From an uncultured bacterium (GTDB taxonomy: Bacteria > Omnitrophota > Gorgyraeia > Ghiorseimicrobiales > Ghiorseimicrobiaceae), in assembly GCA_913009335.1 (NCBI GenBank), contig CAJVXN010000021.1:1-36835 (forward strand): a DNA stretch of 36,835 nt. The letters run 5' to 3'. Position 1 is the first letter of the stretch, and each line of letters starts with the position of its first letter. The notes under the pieces were generated by a model. It saw only the letters and a list, made by a program, of their open reading frames with translations. It was not told the DNA's origin and did not search any database. A program made the translations under genes and the position numbers. Shown here one piece after another: positions 7,393 to 15,388 of the stretch.

Positions 7393-10223
7393 TTCTTGTA
7401 TTTTTTCCCGCTACCGCAAGGACAGGGCTGATTGCGGCCAACTTTATCACCAGCAATACTTGCAGACGGCGGAGGAGAAGTAATGGACATACGCGGAGAA
7501 AAAGGCGTCGGGCCGGAAATACTAGCTTCTTCTTTAGGTTTTTCAAATTTATCCATCTCAGGGTGTGAGAACTCCTGCGGTATAGAATTAAATACACCCC
7601 TAAGTTCCTTCAGGGGAACAACCTGAACCTTAAATGCTGACTCTACAATCTCATCCCGGATTGCGTTAATCATTGAACCAAATAAAACATAGGCTTCGTT
7701 TTGATACTCCACCAACGGATCACGATTCCCATAAGCCCTTAAACTTATCCCCTCTCTTAAACTATCCATTGAATAAAGATGATCCTTCCATTTACCATCA
7801 ATTATTTGCAAGCTCACCATCCGGAAAATATCATCTACCTGATCACTACCTACTACTTCCTGCTTAGCCTTAAAGATCAGAGTAATTCTTTCGAGGAGTA
7901 TTTCCTTAATCTCTTCATTATTTTTCTTCTCTAAATCTAATAGCTCCTTCTTGATTGATAAACCAAACATTGCCCCTAACCAATCAAGCAACGCGGATAA
8001 ATCCAAATCCTCAGTTATATCTTTAGGTAAATATTGCACAAGAGCTTCATCAAGCATCTCGGAAATATAATCAAATAATTCCTCCTTTACATCTTTACCT
8101 TCTAAAACATCCCTCCTACGGGAATAAATAACTTCTCTTTGCTTATTCATCACATTGTCGTATTCCAAGAGTTGTTTTCTTATTTCAAAATTATGATTTT
8201 CCACCCTTCTCTGAGCTGTTTCAATAGAACGGCTTATCCACGGATGCTCAATAGCCTGATCTTCGGGAATACCCAACTTCTCCATAATAAAAGCTATTCT
8301 CTCTGAACCAAACAAACGCATTAAGTCATCTTCCAGAGAAACAAAAAACCGTGATGATCCGGGATCGCCCTGCCTGCCGGAACGCCCTCTTAACTGATTA
8401 TCTATTCTACGCGACTCATGTCTTTCTGTACCTATAATATGTAATCCGCCTAAATCTATAACTTTTTTATGTTCCTCTTTTGCCTGCTCTTTATATTTAT
8501 CAAACAGTTGTTTATATTCCTTCTCCGGATCCAAGTCTTTGTTTTCCTGTTTCATCTTTGCTGCCAACCTCTTGGCCATAAATTCAGGATTTCCCCCTAA
8601 TAATATATCTGTGCCGCGTCCGGCCATATTGGTCGCAATAGTCACAGCCTTAAAATGCCCTGCCTGAGATACTATACTAGCCTCTAGCTCATGGTATTTC
8701 GCGTTTAATACGTTATGTTCAATACCTTTTCTTTTAAGAAGCGTGGACAATTTTTCAGAGTTATCAATAGAAATTGTTCCCACTAAAACCGGCCTGCCTT
8801 CTTCATGACATTCAGAGATCTCATCAACTACCGCATTAAACTTTGCTTTCTCTGTTTTATAAATACAATCAGGGTAATTCGTGCGTATTAACGGCTTATT
8901 AGTAGGAATACTTAATGACTCCAGTTTATATATTGTCTTGAACTCGTTGGCCTCAGTCATAGCAGTTCCGGTCATTCCTGCTAATTTCTGATACATACGA
9001 AAATAATTCTGCAGGGTAACGGTCGCAAGTGTCTGATTTTCGCGTTCAACCTTTAATCCTTCTTTTGTCTCTATTGCCTGATGCAGGCCGTCTGACCAGC
9101 GTCGTCCCGGCATCATCCTACCGGTAAATTCATCTACTATTATGACTTTACCGTCTTTAACAACGTAATCTACGTCACCCTTATATAAATTATGGGCCCG
9201 TAAAGCCTGAATAATATGGTGCCTGTATTCCATCGTATCTATCTCATGAAGGTTGGCTATACCCAGAAGCGAACAAGCCTTGGTTTCTCCTTCGTCGGTC
9301 AGATGCGCCGTATGAGCCTTCTCATCTACTATATAATCATACCCAACGGAAAAATCTATACCTTTATATTTCGCGTCTATCTGATCTTTCTCTAATATAA
9401 TTCTTCCTTTTAACTTAGGGATAATCCTATTGATAATATCGTATTTTTCTGTCGATGCCTCCGCCGGACCCGAGATAATCAGAGGCGTACGCGCCTCATC
9501 TATTAGAATTGAATCCACCTCATCTACTATCGCGTAATAAAACGGCCTATGCACCATATCTTCATATCTAACAACCATATTGTCCCGCAAATAATCAAAA
9601 CCAAACTCATTATTCGTTCCATAGGTGATGTCTTTTGCATACTCTTGCCTACGAGATGCCGGAGACATATTATGTTGGATGGCTCCACAAGTTAACCCTA
9701 AAAATTCATAAATCGGCCCCATCCAATCTCTATCCCTCTTGGCCAAATAATCATTAACAGTTACAATATGAACTCCTTTTCCTAATAGAGCATTTAAATA
9801 AGCGGCTAATGTCGCAGCCAGAGTTTTTCCTTCACCTGTAGCCATCTCCGTAACCTTCCCCTGGTGCAATGCCAGACCACCTATAAGCTGCACATCGAAA
9901 TGACGCATTCCTATCGTACGTATCCCTGTTTGACGCACAACCGCAAAAGCCTCAGGCAATATTTCATTTAATACTTTTTGCTCCGCTTTTTTTATAAGTT
10001 CCTCTAAATTATCCTGCTCTAATCCGCTATTTTCATTTTTAATTTTACGTCTTTGGCTTTCAATCTTCGCTCTAAATTCATCTGTTTTTAAACGCAGCGC
10101 ATCATCTGAAAGTTTACTTATCTCTGCCTCAAGGCTATTTACCGTCTCCGCTAAAGGCGCAAGCTTCTTTATTTGCCGTTCGTTTTGACTACCTAAAATT
10201 TTACGTGTAATAAATTTAATCAT
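7377..10223 (-). CDS. secA: Preprotein translocase ATPase SecA
   Basis: A 948-aa SecA of full length. Visible features are the Walker A motif MATGEGKTLAA (about residues 127-137), the DEAD-like VDEVDSILIDEARTPLIISG (about 233-252), the long preprotein-crosslinking insert, GTDILLGGNP and RIDNQLRGRSGRQGDPGSS of NBD2, and the C-terminal zinc ribbon CPCGSGKKYKKCC that binds SecB or phospholipid. The protein drives post-translational export through SecYEG. Its start overlaps the end of prfB by 8 bp and its end overlaps lnt by 16 bp, giving the operon order pilT-like, prfB, secA, lnt. The prfB-secA neighbourhood is common in bacteria. Confidence 0.98.
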   Translation of the reverse strand: MIKFITRKILGSQNERQIKKLAPLAETVNSLEAEISKLSDDALRLKTDEFRAKIESQRRKIKNENSGLEQDNLEELIKKAEQKVLNEILPEAFAVVRQTGIRTIGMRHFDVQLIGGLALHQGKVTEMATGEGKTLAATLAAYLNALLGKGVHIVTVNDYLAKRDRDWMGPIYEFLGLTCGAIQHNMSPASRRQEYAKDITYGTNNEFGFDYLRDNMVVRYEDMVHRPFYYAIVDEVDSILIDEARTPLIISGPAEASTEKYDIINRIIPKLKGRIILEKDQIDAKYKGIDFSVGYDYIVDEKAHTAHLTDEGETKACSLLGIANLHEIDTMEYRHHIIQALRAHNLYKGDVDYVVKDGKVIIVDEFTGRMMPGRRWSDGLHQAIETKEGLKVERENQTLATVTLQNYFRMYQKLAGMTGTAMTEANEFKTIYKLESLSIPTNKPLIRTNYPDCIYKTEKAKFNAVVDEISECHEEGRPVLVGTISIDNSEKLSTLLKRKGIEHNVLNAKYHELEASIVSQAGHFKAVTIATNMAGRGTDILLGGNPEFMAKRLAAKMKQENKDLDPEKEYKQLFDKYKEQAKEEHKKVIDLGGLHIIGTERHESRRIDNQLRGRSGRQGDPGSSRFFVSLEDDLMRLFGSERIAFIMEKLGIPEDQAIEHPWISRSIETAQRRVENHNFEIRKQLLEYDNVMNKQREVIYSRRRDVLEGKDVKEELFDYISEMLDEALVQYLPKDITEDLDLSALLDWLGAMFGLSIKKELLDLEKKNNEEIKEILLERITLIFKAKQEVVGSDQVDDIFRMVSLQIIDGKWKDHLYSMDSLREGISLRAYGNRDPLVEYQNEAYVLFGSMINAIRDEIVESAFKVQVVPLKELRGVFNSIPQEFSHPEMDKFEKPKEEASISGPTPFSPRMSITSPPPSASIAGDKVGRNQPCPCGSGKKYKKCCGK

Positions 10224-11320
10224 TCTTTATACTACTACTCCATTTTAAATACGCTTCAATAAAACTATCAATTTTACCATCCATTACCGCATTAACATTA
10301 CCTGTTTCATAATTGCTCCGGTGATCTTTAACCATGCTATAGGGATGCATTACATAAGAGCGAATCTGCGAACCCCATTCAATCTTTTTTTTCTGCCCGT
10401 AAAGCTTGTCTAATTTTTCTTCCTGCTGGATTCTCTTTTTTTCATAAAGACGGGCTTTTAGTATATTAAGGGCCACTTGTTTATTCTGGTATTGCGAGCG
10501 CTCATTTTGACATTGCACAATTATGCCGCTGGATAAATGAGTGATGCGCACCGCCGAATCTGTAGTATTAACACTTTGGCCTCCGGCACCTTTTGAATGA
10601 TAAACGTCAATCTTTATATCCGTAGGTTTAATATCTACGTCTATATCATCCGTTACCTGCGCTATAACACTAACAGAAGCAAAAGAGGTATGCCTTCTTT
10701 TATTAGAATCAAAAGGTGAAATCCTCACTAGTCTATGTACGCCTCTCTCAGCCTTAAGATAACCATAGACATAACTTCCCTCTATCAAAACTGTTACATT
10801 TTTAATGCCCGCTTCTTCGCCGGGTAAGATATCAATTACGCGCGAAGTATAACCCTTTATCTCTGCCCAACGCGTATACATCCGAAAGAGCATATCGGTC
10901 CAATCGCAGGCCTCAGTACCTCCGGCTCCGGCATTAATACTCAATATCGCGCTATTTTTATCCAGTTCGCCGCAAAGCAGGGTCTTAAATTCCAGCTTAG
11001 AAATACCGCTCGCAAACTTTTTAAACTCACTCTCTATCTCAACGACAAAAGCTTCATCATCGCTATCTAAAGAAGTTAATTCTTTTAATTCGCTATATTT
11101 TGTATTTAGTTCCTGCCAAAGGATCGTAGTATTTTTTAGATCTTTTAGTTCTAAAACTATTTTGTTGGCAGAAGAAAGATCGCTCCAGAAACCCGCAGAA
11201 GACATCTTAACTTGCAATTCTTCTATACGCTTTTGCTTATTTTCTACGTCAAAGATACCCCCGTAGATTATTAAGACGAACCTCATTTTCAAAAAGTTTC
11301 TTTTTTAATTCTTCCATCAT
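10216..11320 (-). CDS. prfB: Peptide chain release factor 2 (programmed +1 frameshift)
   Basis: RF2 reads UAA and UGA. The main reading frame alone has no proper start; the gene starts at the ATG at 11320 in another frame, with AGGAG 9 nt upstream. It runs 23 codons (MMEELKKK...LRGYL) to an in-frame TGA at 11249-11251. A +1 shift at CTT-TGA-C then continues into the 345-codon frame (GAC GTA GAA ...), giving 367 aa, the usual RF2 length. The anticodon-mimic SPF motif (RISPFDSNKRRHTS) and the catalytic GGQ (KGAGGQSVNTTDSAVR) are present. RF2 thereby autoregulates: low RF2 makes ribosomes pause at UGA and shift. It sits 17 bp behind the pilT-like gene and overlaps secA by 8 bp. Confidence 0.97.
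11248..11262 (-). promoter_or_regulatory. prfB +1 programmed frameshift site
   Basis: Read on the minus strand, the site is GGGGG TAT CTT TGA C. It holds a G-rich anti-Shine-Dalgarno-pairing stimulator, the slippery CTT codon (11254-11252), the UGA stop (11251-11249) and the C that weakens termination. The arrangement is the same as in the well-studied E. coli prfB. Automated callers miss it and start the gene in the wrong frame, adding a false MKMRFVLIIYGGIF N-terminus. Confidence 0.95.
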
Positions 11321-11337
11321 TCCCTAAGTCTCCTAAT

Positions 11338-12414
11338 CTATTCCGCTATTCGTTTTATACCCTTTAACTCTAAATCTAATTCATCCTTAGAATCCGCGAA
11401 ATTAACCGCATGTTCTACATCTATCTTTCCTTCTTTTATTAAACGTACTAAAGATTGCTTAAAACTCTGCATACCAAACAATGCTCCCTGCTCAATAAAA
11501 TGCAGAAGCTCCCAGGTGTTTCCTTCACGCAATATTCTGGATATTGTGGGAGTGGTAAGCATTGTCTCATAGGCAGGAATCTTACCTATCCCGTCCTTGA
11601 CCGGAAGCAGTCTCAAAGAAATAACAGCGCGTAACAATAAAGCCAATTGAGCCCTTACTTCCTTGTGTTGATACGGCGGAAATAAGTTAATTACGCGCTC
11701 AACAGTCTGATAAGCATTCACTGAATGGATTGTACAAAATACAAGCATGCCCATCTCCGCTGCCGTAATCGCTGCCTGCATGGTTGCTAAATCTTTTATT
11801 GTTGAAATATAAATTACATCTACACTCTGTAATGTTGCCTGCCTAAGTGCCGTAGGATAATCTTTAACATCCACGTCTAATTCACGCTGGCTAATAATAG
11901 ATTTTTTATCAGTAAAAACGTATTCTATCGGATCTTCGAGACTTAATATATGGCGATTAGATGTATTATTTATATGCTCAATCATAGCGGCGATTGTCGT
12001 TGATTTTCCCGATCCGGCAGTCCCGGTTAAAAATACTAATCCGCGCACTTCTTTACAAACTGATTCTAATAATTCTGCCGGAAGATTCAACTCCCTAAAA
12101 CTCGGCAGTATGCTCCTTATATGACGGATTACAACCATGGGTTCATTGCGCTGGAAGAAAAGACTTACCCTGAATCTCCCCAGCTCCTTTATGCCAAAGC
12201 CAAAATCAACATCAAAACTTTCTTTTAGAAGTTTTATCAGGCGCTCATCCGCAAACTCAGCTATCATACTGTTTAACTGTTGCAAAGTTATGCGCTCATC
12301 AGATACAGCTACAAGGCCGCTTGCTTCCCTTAAATACGCCGGAGCTCCCACCTTAAGGAATAAATCAGAAGCTTTTCTCTCTGGCATTAATTTAAGATAA
12401 TCTTTAATTTTCAA
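11338..12414 (-). CDS. PilT/PilU-like type IV pilus ATPase with altered Walker B
   Basis: A 358-aa GspE/PilT-superfamily protein similar to the retraction ATPases PilT and PilU. The N-terminal PAS-like domain covers about residues 1-110, and the Walker A GTAGSGKST is at 131-139. The Asp-box SLEDPIEYVF is at 158-167, and the His-box region is CTIHSVNAYQTVERVINLFP near 227-246. The usual arginine-containing LREDPDVI is replaced by LQSVDVI. The Walker B block, normally DVILVGEMRDL, reads DVIYISTIKDL, so the catalytic Glu is lost (Ser204-Thr205). It may bind but not hydrolyse ATP, or act as a partner of an intact PilT elsewhere. It is the first gene of the prfB-secA-lnt operon; no other pilus gene is in the window. 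Confidence 0.85.
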   Translation of the reverse strand: MKIKDYLKLMPERKASDLFLKVGAPAYLREASGLVAVSDERITLQQLNSMIAEFADERLIKLLKESFDVDFGFGIKELGRFRVSLFFQRNEPMVVIRHIRSILPSFRELNLPAELLESVCKEVRGLVFLTGTAGSGKSTTIAAMIEHINNTSNRHILSLEDPIEYVFTDKKSIISQRELDVDVKDYPTALRQATLQSVDVIYISTIKDLATMQAAITAAEMGMLVFCTIHSVNAYQTVERVINLFPPYQHKEVRAQLALLLRAVISLRLLPVKDGIGKIPAYETMLTTPTISRILREGNTWELLHFIEQGALFGMQSFKQSLVRLIKEGKIDVEHAVNFADSKDELDLELKGIKRIAE

Positions 12415-12458
12415 TTTCTAACCCCCTTATATTTTATAAATAGATAAAATATCTCTAC

Positions 12459-12522
12459 TTAGCTGGATTTAATTTTCAAACTATTATATATCTTTTTCTC
12501 TAAATTTAGTAGCCTTTTTTTC
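12459..12522 (-). pseudogene. Displaced 3' end of ogt-like gene
   Basis: Read on the minus strand, 12522-12459 encodes KKRLLNLEKKIYNSLKIKSS and then a TAA stop. This is nearly identical to the C-terminus of the intact ogt-like gene at 17778-18095 (KKKRLLNLEKRIYHSLKIKS), which then runs on into a different tail. It is best read as the original end of ogt, cut off when the integron inserted. The adjacent pilT-like gene is 44 bp away. Confidence 0.75.
12466..12522. repeat. 57-bp direct repeat, left copy flanking the integron
   Basis: This stretch matches 17809-17865 in the same orientation at 55 of 57 positions; the two differences are T/G at repeat position 20 and T/C at position 28. The match stops abruptly on both sides. 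It ends 3 bp from the stop codon of intI and lies within the 3' end of an ogt-like reading frame. The repeat has the geometry of an attL/attR-type duplication in the 3' end of a gene. Confidence 0.9.
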
Positions 12523-12525
12523 ATC

Positions 12526-13803
12526 TCAGGTAGAATAAAGATTATCCAACGGACTCTTGGGAGCATTTGATATATCTCTTAACACATGAGTATAAATCAT
12601 TGTAGTCTCTACGTTTTTATGCCCTAAAAGCTCCTGCACCTCTCTGATATTCACGCCATTCATTAAAAGATGCGTGGCAAAACTGTGCCGCAAGGTATGC
12701 ACAGTCGCGTGTTTGGCAATACCTACTTTTCTTACTCCCCTTTGCATAGTTTTTTGTATTGCGTTTGGGCTTATATGATGGCGTCTGATTTTTCCGCCCC
12801 TGGGGTCAACCGAAAGCCTAGACGAAGGAAATACATACTGCCAGCACCAATCTCCCGCGGCCTTGGGGTATTTACGCGCAAGCGCTTGCGGCAAATGCAC
12901 TTCTCCATATCCTAATTTTATATCTTTATCATGCGCTGCCTTTACTTTCTCTAAATGTAATTTTAAATCAGTTTTAATATATTCGGGTAATATTGTTCTT
13001 CTATCTTTATCTTGCTTGCCGCCTCTTACAAATATGGCATTTAAACCAAAATCAATATCCTGCACTCTTAACCGCGCAAGCTCCATAAGCCGCAATCCCG
13101 CGCCATAGAGCAACTGTGTCATAAGTAAGTTTTCATCCCGGATATGTTTAAAAATCTCCTGAATCTCCTCAACAGTCAATACTACCGGCAATTTAGGCCC
13201 GCGTTTAGCCCTGACTGTTTTATCTAAATCTTTGAGTTCAATCTTAAGCACATCGCGAAATAAAAACAAAAGCGCGTTGAAGGCCTGATTCTGTGTAGAT
13301 GAAGCAACACGTCTGTTAACCGCGAGATAGGTAAGGAAATCTCTTACATTAATAGAGTTAAGCGCGTCTTGAGTGATATTTTTATTTTTTATATTTTTAA
13401 AATAATCAAAAAAGCGCCTTGCCCAGTCAAGATACGCGCGCTCAGTACTATAGGAAAAATGCTTCAGCCTGATAGCATTACGCAGCTTTTTTATAATATC
13501 GTTATAATCTGCATCTCTTCTCTCTGAAGAAGAACTTTGTAAAAATCCGCGGATATTGTTAAAATTAGCCAAATATAATTTAATCGCGCCTTCAGCCTGT
13601 TTTATCTGCCAATCAAAAGCTTTGGACATCTCGAGTTCTCTTAAGAATCTCTTAACCTGCACTTTTAACTCGTTCTCTTTATTAGTATTCGCGAATTTTA
13701 AAAACTGACTCACCCAATGAGCATAAAAAGGGGCAACCTTCGCCGGCACAAGCCCTTTAGATATTAAAAATTGCTGAAAATCAGGCAAAATTCCACTATC
13801 CAT
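12526..13803 (-). CDS. intI: Integron integrase IntI
   Basis: A 425-aa tyrosine recombinase that inserts and excises gene cassettes at attI and attC. The catalytic residues are visible: Arg238 (GAGLRLMELARL), His369-x-x-Arg372 (HTLRHSFATHLL), His395 (LLGHKNVETT) and nucleophile Tyr404 (MIYTHV). Residues about 300-340 (GYGEVHLPQALARKYPKAAGDW and following) are the extra alpha-I2 region that separates IntI from XerC/D. There is an extra N-terminal domain of about 105 residues before the usual start of class 1 integrases, so it is longer than the usual ~340 aa. The start at 13803 is chosen because GAGGTT lies 7 nt upstream; the earlier ATG at 13818 has no ribosome site. It is divergent from the cassettes, the normal arrangement. 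Confidence 0.95.
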   Translation of the reverse strand: MDSGILPDFQQFLISKGLVPAKVAPFYAHWVSQFLKFANTNKENELKVQVKRFLRELEMSKAFDWQIKQAEGAIKLYLANFNNIRGFLQSSSSERRDADYNDIIKKLRNAIRLKHFSYSTERAYLDWARRFFDYFKNIKNKNITQDALNSINVRDFLTYLAVNRRVASSTQNQAFNALLFLFRDVLKIELKDLDKTVRAKRGPKLPVVLTVEEIQEIFKHIRDENLLMTQLLYGAGLRLMELARLRVQDIDFGLNAIFVRGGKQDKDRRTILPEYIKTDLKLHLEKVKAAHDKDIKLGYGEVHLPQALARKYPKAAGDWCWQYVFPSSRLSVDPRGGKIRRHHISPNAIQKTMQRGVRKVGIAKHATVHTLRHSFATHLLMNGVNIREVQELLGHKNVETTMIYTHVLRDISNAPKSPLDNLYST

Positions 13804-13900
13804 AAATAATAACCTCATACATTGCCAAAACCCCCATATTATACGTAATACGCATTATCTGCTATTATAAATAAACTATAGACTTAATCAAGGCTTTTCT

Positions 13901-13929
13901 TTGACAAGCAACTTTAAATATGGCATACT
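13901..13929 (+). promoter_or_regulatory. Pc-like cassette promoter
   Basis: TTGACA at 13901-13906, a 17-bp spacer and CATACT at 13924-13929 point into the cassette array, between intI and the attI junction. The -35 box is perfect and the -10 matches 4 of 6 positions. The position corresponds to the Pc promoter of other integrons, which drives the first cassettes. Confidence 0.65.
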
Positions 13930-13985
13930 GTGAACAGACAACCTGCTATTCTAAAAAGCAGCAGACAAAAAGTATAATCTATATA

Positions 13986-13998
13986 TTAATTGTTAGAA
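13986..13998 (+). other. attI-type recombination point
   Basis: GTTAGAA at 13992-13998 has the same core as the ends of the downstream attC sites (GTTAGAA in attC1, attC4 and attC5). It lies between intI and the first cassette gene. Recombination is expected between G13992 and T13993, which makes this the junction of attI with the first cassette. The outer limits of attI cannot be defined from one sequence. Confidence 0.75.
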
Positions 13999-14020
13999 GA
14001 AAAAAATGGGAGAAATAATC

Positions 14021-14257
14021 ATGAATCAAGAATTAGAAAAGGCTTTAGAAGATGCTAAGAATGCAAGAGATAAATATGACAAATTATGCTGTTGGGAAGA
14101 AGCCGATAAAGCCGCTTCTGATATTAATGACTCGACTACAAGCGACGCACGAGAAAATAAAGAGATAAAATTAAAAAAACTTATAGGACTTCTCCAAGGA
14201 GAAAAGTTGACACAAAAACAAATAGATGGCTTCCTAAAAAAAGAAGGCCTCTTATAG
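14021..14257 (+). CDS. Cassette 1 hypothetical protein, 78 aa
   Basis: A small, highly charged, helical, soluble protein (MNQELEKALEDAKNARDKYD ... KLTQKQIDGFLKKEGLL). I do not recognise a family. The start at 14021 is preferred because GGGAG lies 8 nt upstream, while the in-frame ATG at 14006 has only an A-run in front. It is the first gene of the first integron cassette, 28 bp behind the attI junction and downstream of the Pc-like promoter, so it should be the best-expressed cassette gene. It shares the cassette with the following gene (22-bp gap). Confidence 0.65.
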   Translation: MNQELEKALEDAKNARDKYDKLCCWEEADKAASDINDSTTSDARENKEIKLKKLIGLLQGEKLTQKQIDGFLKKEGLL

Positions 14258-14279
14258 AATATGAGAATCGGAGGTATTT

Positions 14280-14789
14280 ATGAAATTCAAATGCTTTCTT
14301 ATGCTTTTCTGCCTAGTTATTGCTTCTAATATAACTTGGGCTGGTGAAAATAAAATCGATGGTTATTTTTGGAAAACTCTTACCCCTAAAGAGAAAAATG
14401 TATATGTTGCAGCGTACATAGAAGGAATATCGCAGCTTAATTTAGAAATTAGACATCAAATGGATGTTTTGATTGGATTACATGACATGGAAAAAACAGA
14501 AGAAAATAAATATCTTGCAGCGTATGGTAAAGAAACAAAAGGATACTATGAAGAAAATTATAATTATTTTGACATTCCATATCGTCAACTTGTTGAAGGC
14601 CTAGATAAAATTTATGCTGATTTCAAAAATAAAACGATTAGGTTAAACGACGCTTTATTTTTGGTGAAGTCAATGCTTAAGGGTGTAAATGAAGAAACAC
14701 TAGAAAAAAGCATAATCTTTATGAGAAAATCTGAAGAAGAACAAAAGAGAATTATCAATAAAGACTTTCTTGAAATGAAAAATAAATAA
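14280..14789 (+). CDS. Cassette 1 exported hypothetical protein, 169 aa
   Basis: A protein with a clear signal peptide (MKFKCFLMLFCLVIASNITWA, cleavage near residue 21) followed by a charged, mainly helical domain rich in Tyr, Lys and Glu. It contains no transmembrane segment after the signal and no motif that I recognise. GGAGGT lies 5 nt upstream of the ATG. It ends 3 bp before attC1, the usual tight packing of cassette genes. Exported small proteins of unknown function are frequent in integron cassettes. Function unknown. Confidence 0.75.
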   Translation: MKFKCFLMLFCLVIASNITWAGENKIDGYFWKTLTPKEKNVYVAAYIEGISQLNLEIRHQMDVLIGLHDMEKTEENKYLAAYGKETKGYYEENYNYFDIPYRQLVEGLDKIYADFKNKTIRLNDALFLVKSMLKGVNEETLEKSIIFMRKSEEEQKRIINKDFLEMKNK

Positions 14790-14792
14790 AAC

Positions 14793-14872
14793 TTCTAACA
14801 ACGCACTGCACCTGACTGTTACCCGCGGCGCTTCGCACCGCGTGCACCAGCAGGTGAGTTTGAATGTTAGAA
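14793..14872 (+). other. attC1 recombination site
   Basis: The 80-bp imperfect palindrome begins with TTCTAAC (14793-14799) and ends with GTTAGAA (14866-14872). Inner arms GCACCTG and CAGGTG pair, and a GC-rich hairpin (CGCGG ... CCGCG) lies at the tip. It shares ACTGTTACCCGC with attC2 and attC4. Cut site expected between G14866 and T14867. Confidence 0.92.
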
Positions 14873-14892
14873 TCAATAAATATTAAAAAATT

Positions 14893-15297
14893 ATGAAAAG
14901 CAAAATTATATCTATCCTTATATTACTGTGTACCTTACCCTTCTTTTTAGCACAAGCAAGTAGACTACCGCCAGAAGAAGTAAAACCTGTAATCCATGAT
15001 GGTGTGAAATATATTGCCCCTCATTGGGGATTTTATAAAGATAGAGAGCAAAACGGTGGATATATTGAGGCTTGGGACGCTGAAAAAGATGAATTATTAT
15101 GGGAATTAAAAATATATGGAATCAAATATAGTAAAGAACTAGAATCTGATGTGCAAGATATTTTCATTGTATCACTGGAGATAAAAGATAAAAAACTGAC
15201 AATAGTTAATGAAGTGGGTGATAAATTTATTGTTGATCTTGACACTCATGAGATAAGCCCAAAAAATAAAGTTTATGACATTAAAGAAAAATATTAA
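14893..15297 (+). CDS. Cassette 2 exported hypothetical protein, 134 aa
   Basis: A 134-aa protein with a signal peptide (MKSKIISILILLCTLPFFLAQAS, cleavage near residue 22) and a compact domain with YIAPHWGFYKDREQNGGYIEAWDAEKD near residues 38-65. This is followed by strands (LLWELKIYGI, IFIVSLEIKD, LTIVNEVGDKFIVDL). It looks like a small secreted beta-rich protein, and the function is unknown. It starts 27 bp into cassette 2 and stops 4 bp before attC2. No strong ribosome site precedes the ATG, only an A-rich leader. Confidence 0.75.
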   Translation: MKSKIISILILLCTLPFFLAQASRLPPEEVKPVIHDGVKYIAPHWGFYKDREQNGGYIEAWDAEKDELLWELKIYGIKYSKELESDVQDIFIVSLEIKDKKLTIVNEVGDKFIVDLDTHEISPKNKVYDIKEKY

Positions 15298-15301
15298 AAT
15301 A

Positions 15302-15379
15302 TTCTAACAAAGCAATCCAGCGGACTGTTACCCGCCGCCTTCGGCGTCGGGATAACAGCCGCTGATTTTTGTGTTAGCA
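15302..15379 (+). other. attC2 recombination site
   Basis: The 78-bp site runs from TTCTAAC (15302-15308) to GTTAGCA (15373-15379), with inner arms CAATCCAGCGG and CCGCTGATTTTTG and a GCCGCCTTCGGCG-type hairpin in the centre. The block ACTGTTACCCGCC is shared with attC1 and attC4. Cut site expected after G15373. Confidence 0.92.
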
Positions 15380-15388
15380 GGAGAATAA

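Noticed and set aside
10216-11292. prfB as a single uninterrupted frame starting MKMRFVLIIYGGIF
   Set aside because: The first 14 residues are a wrong-frame reading upstream of the +1 frameshift site; the real N-terminus starts at 11320.
12526-13803. XerC/XerD-type or phage integrase
   Set aside because: The alpha-I2 insertion and the attC-bounded cassettes next to it identify IntI.
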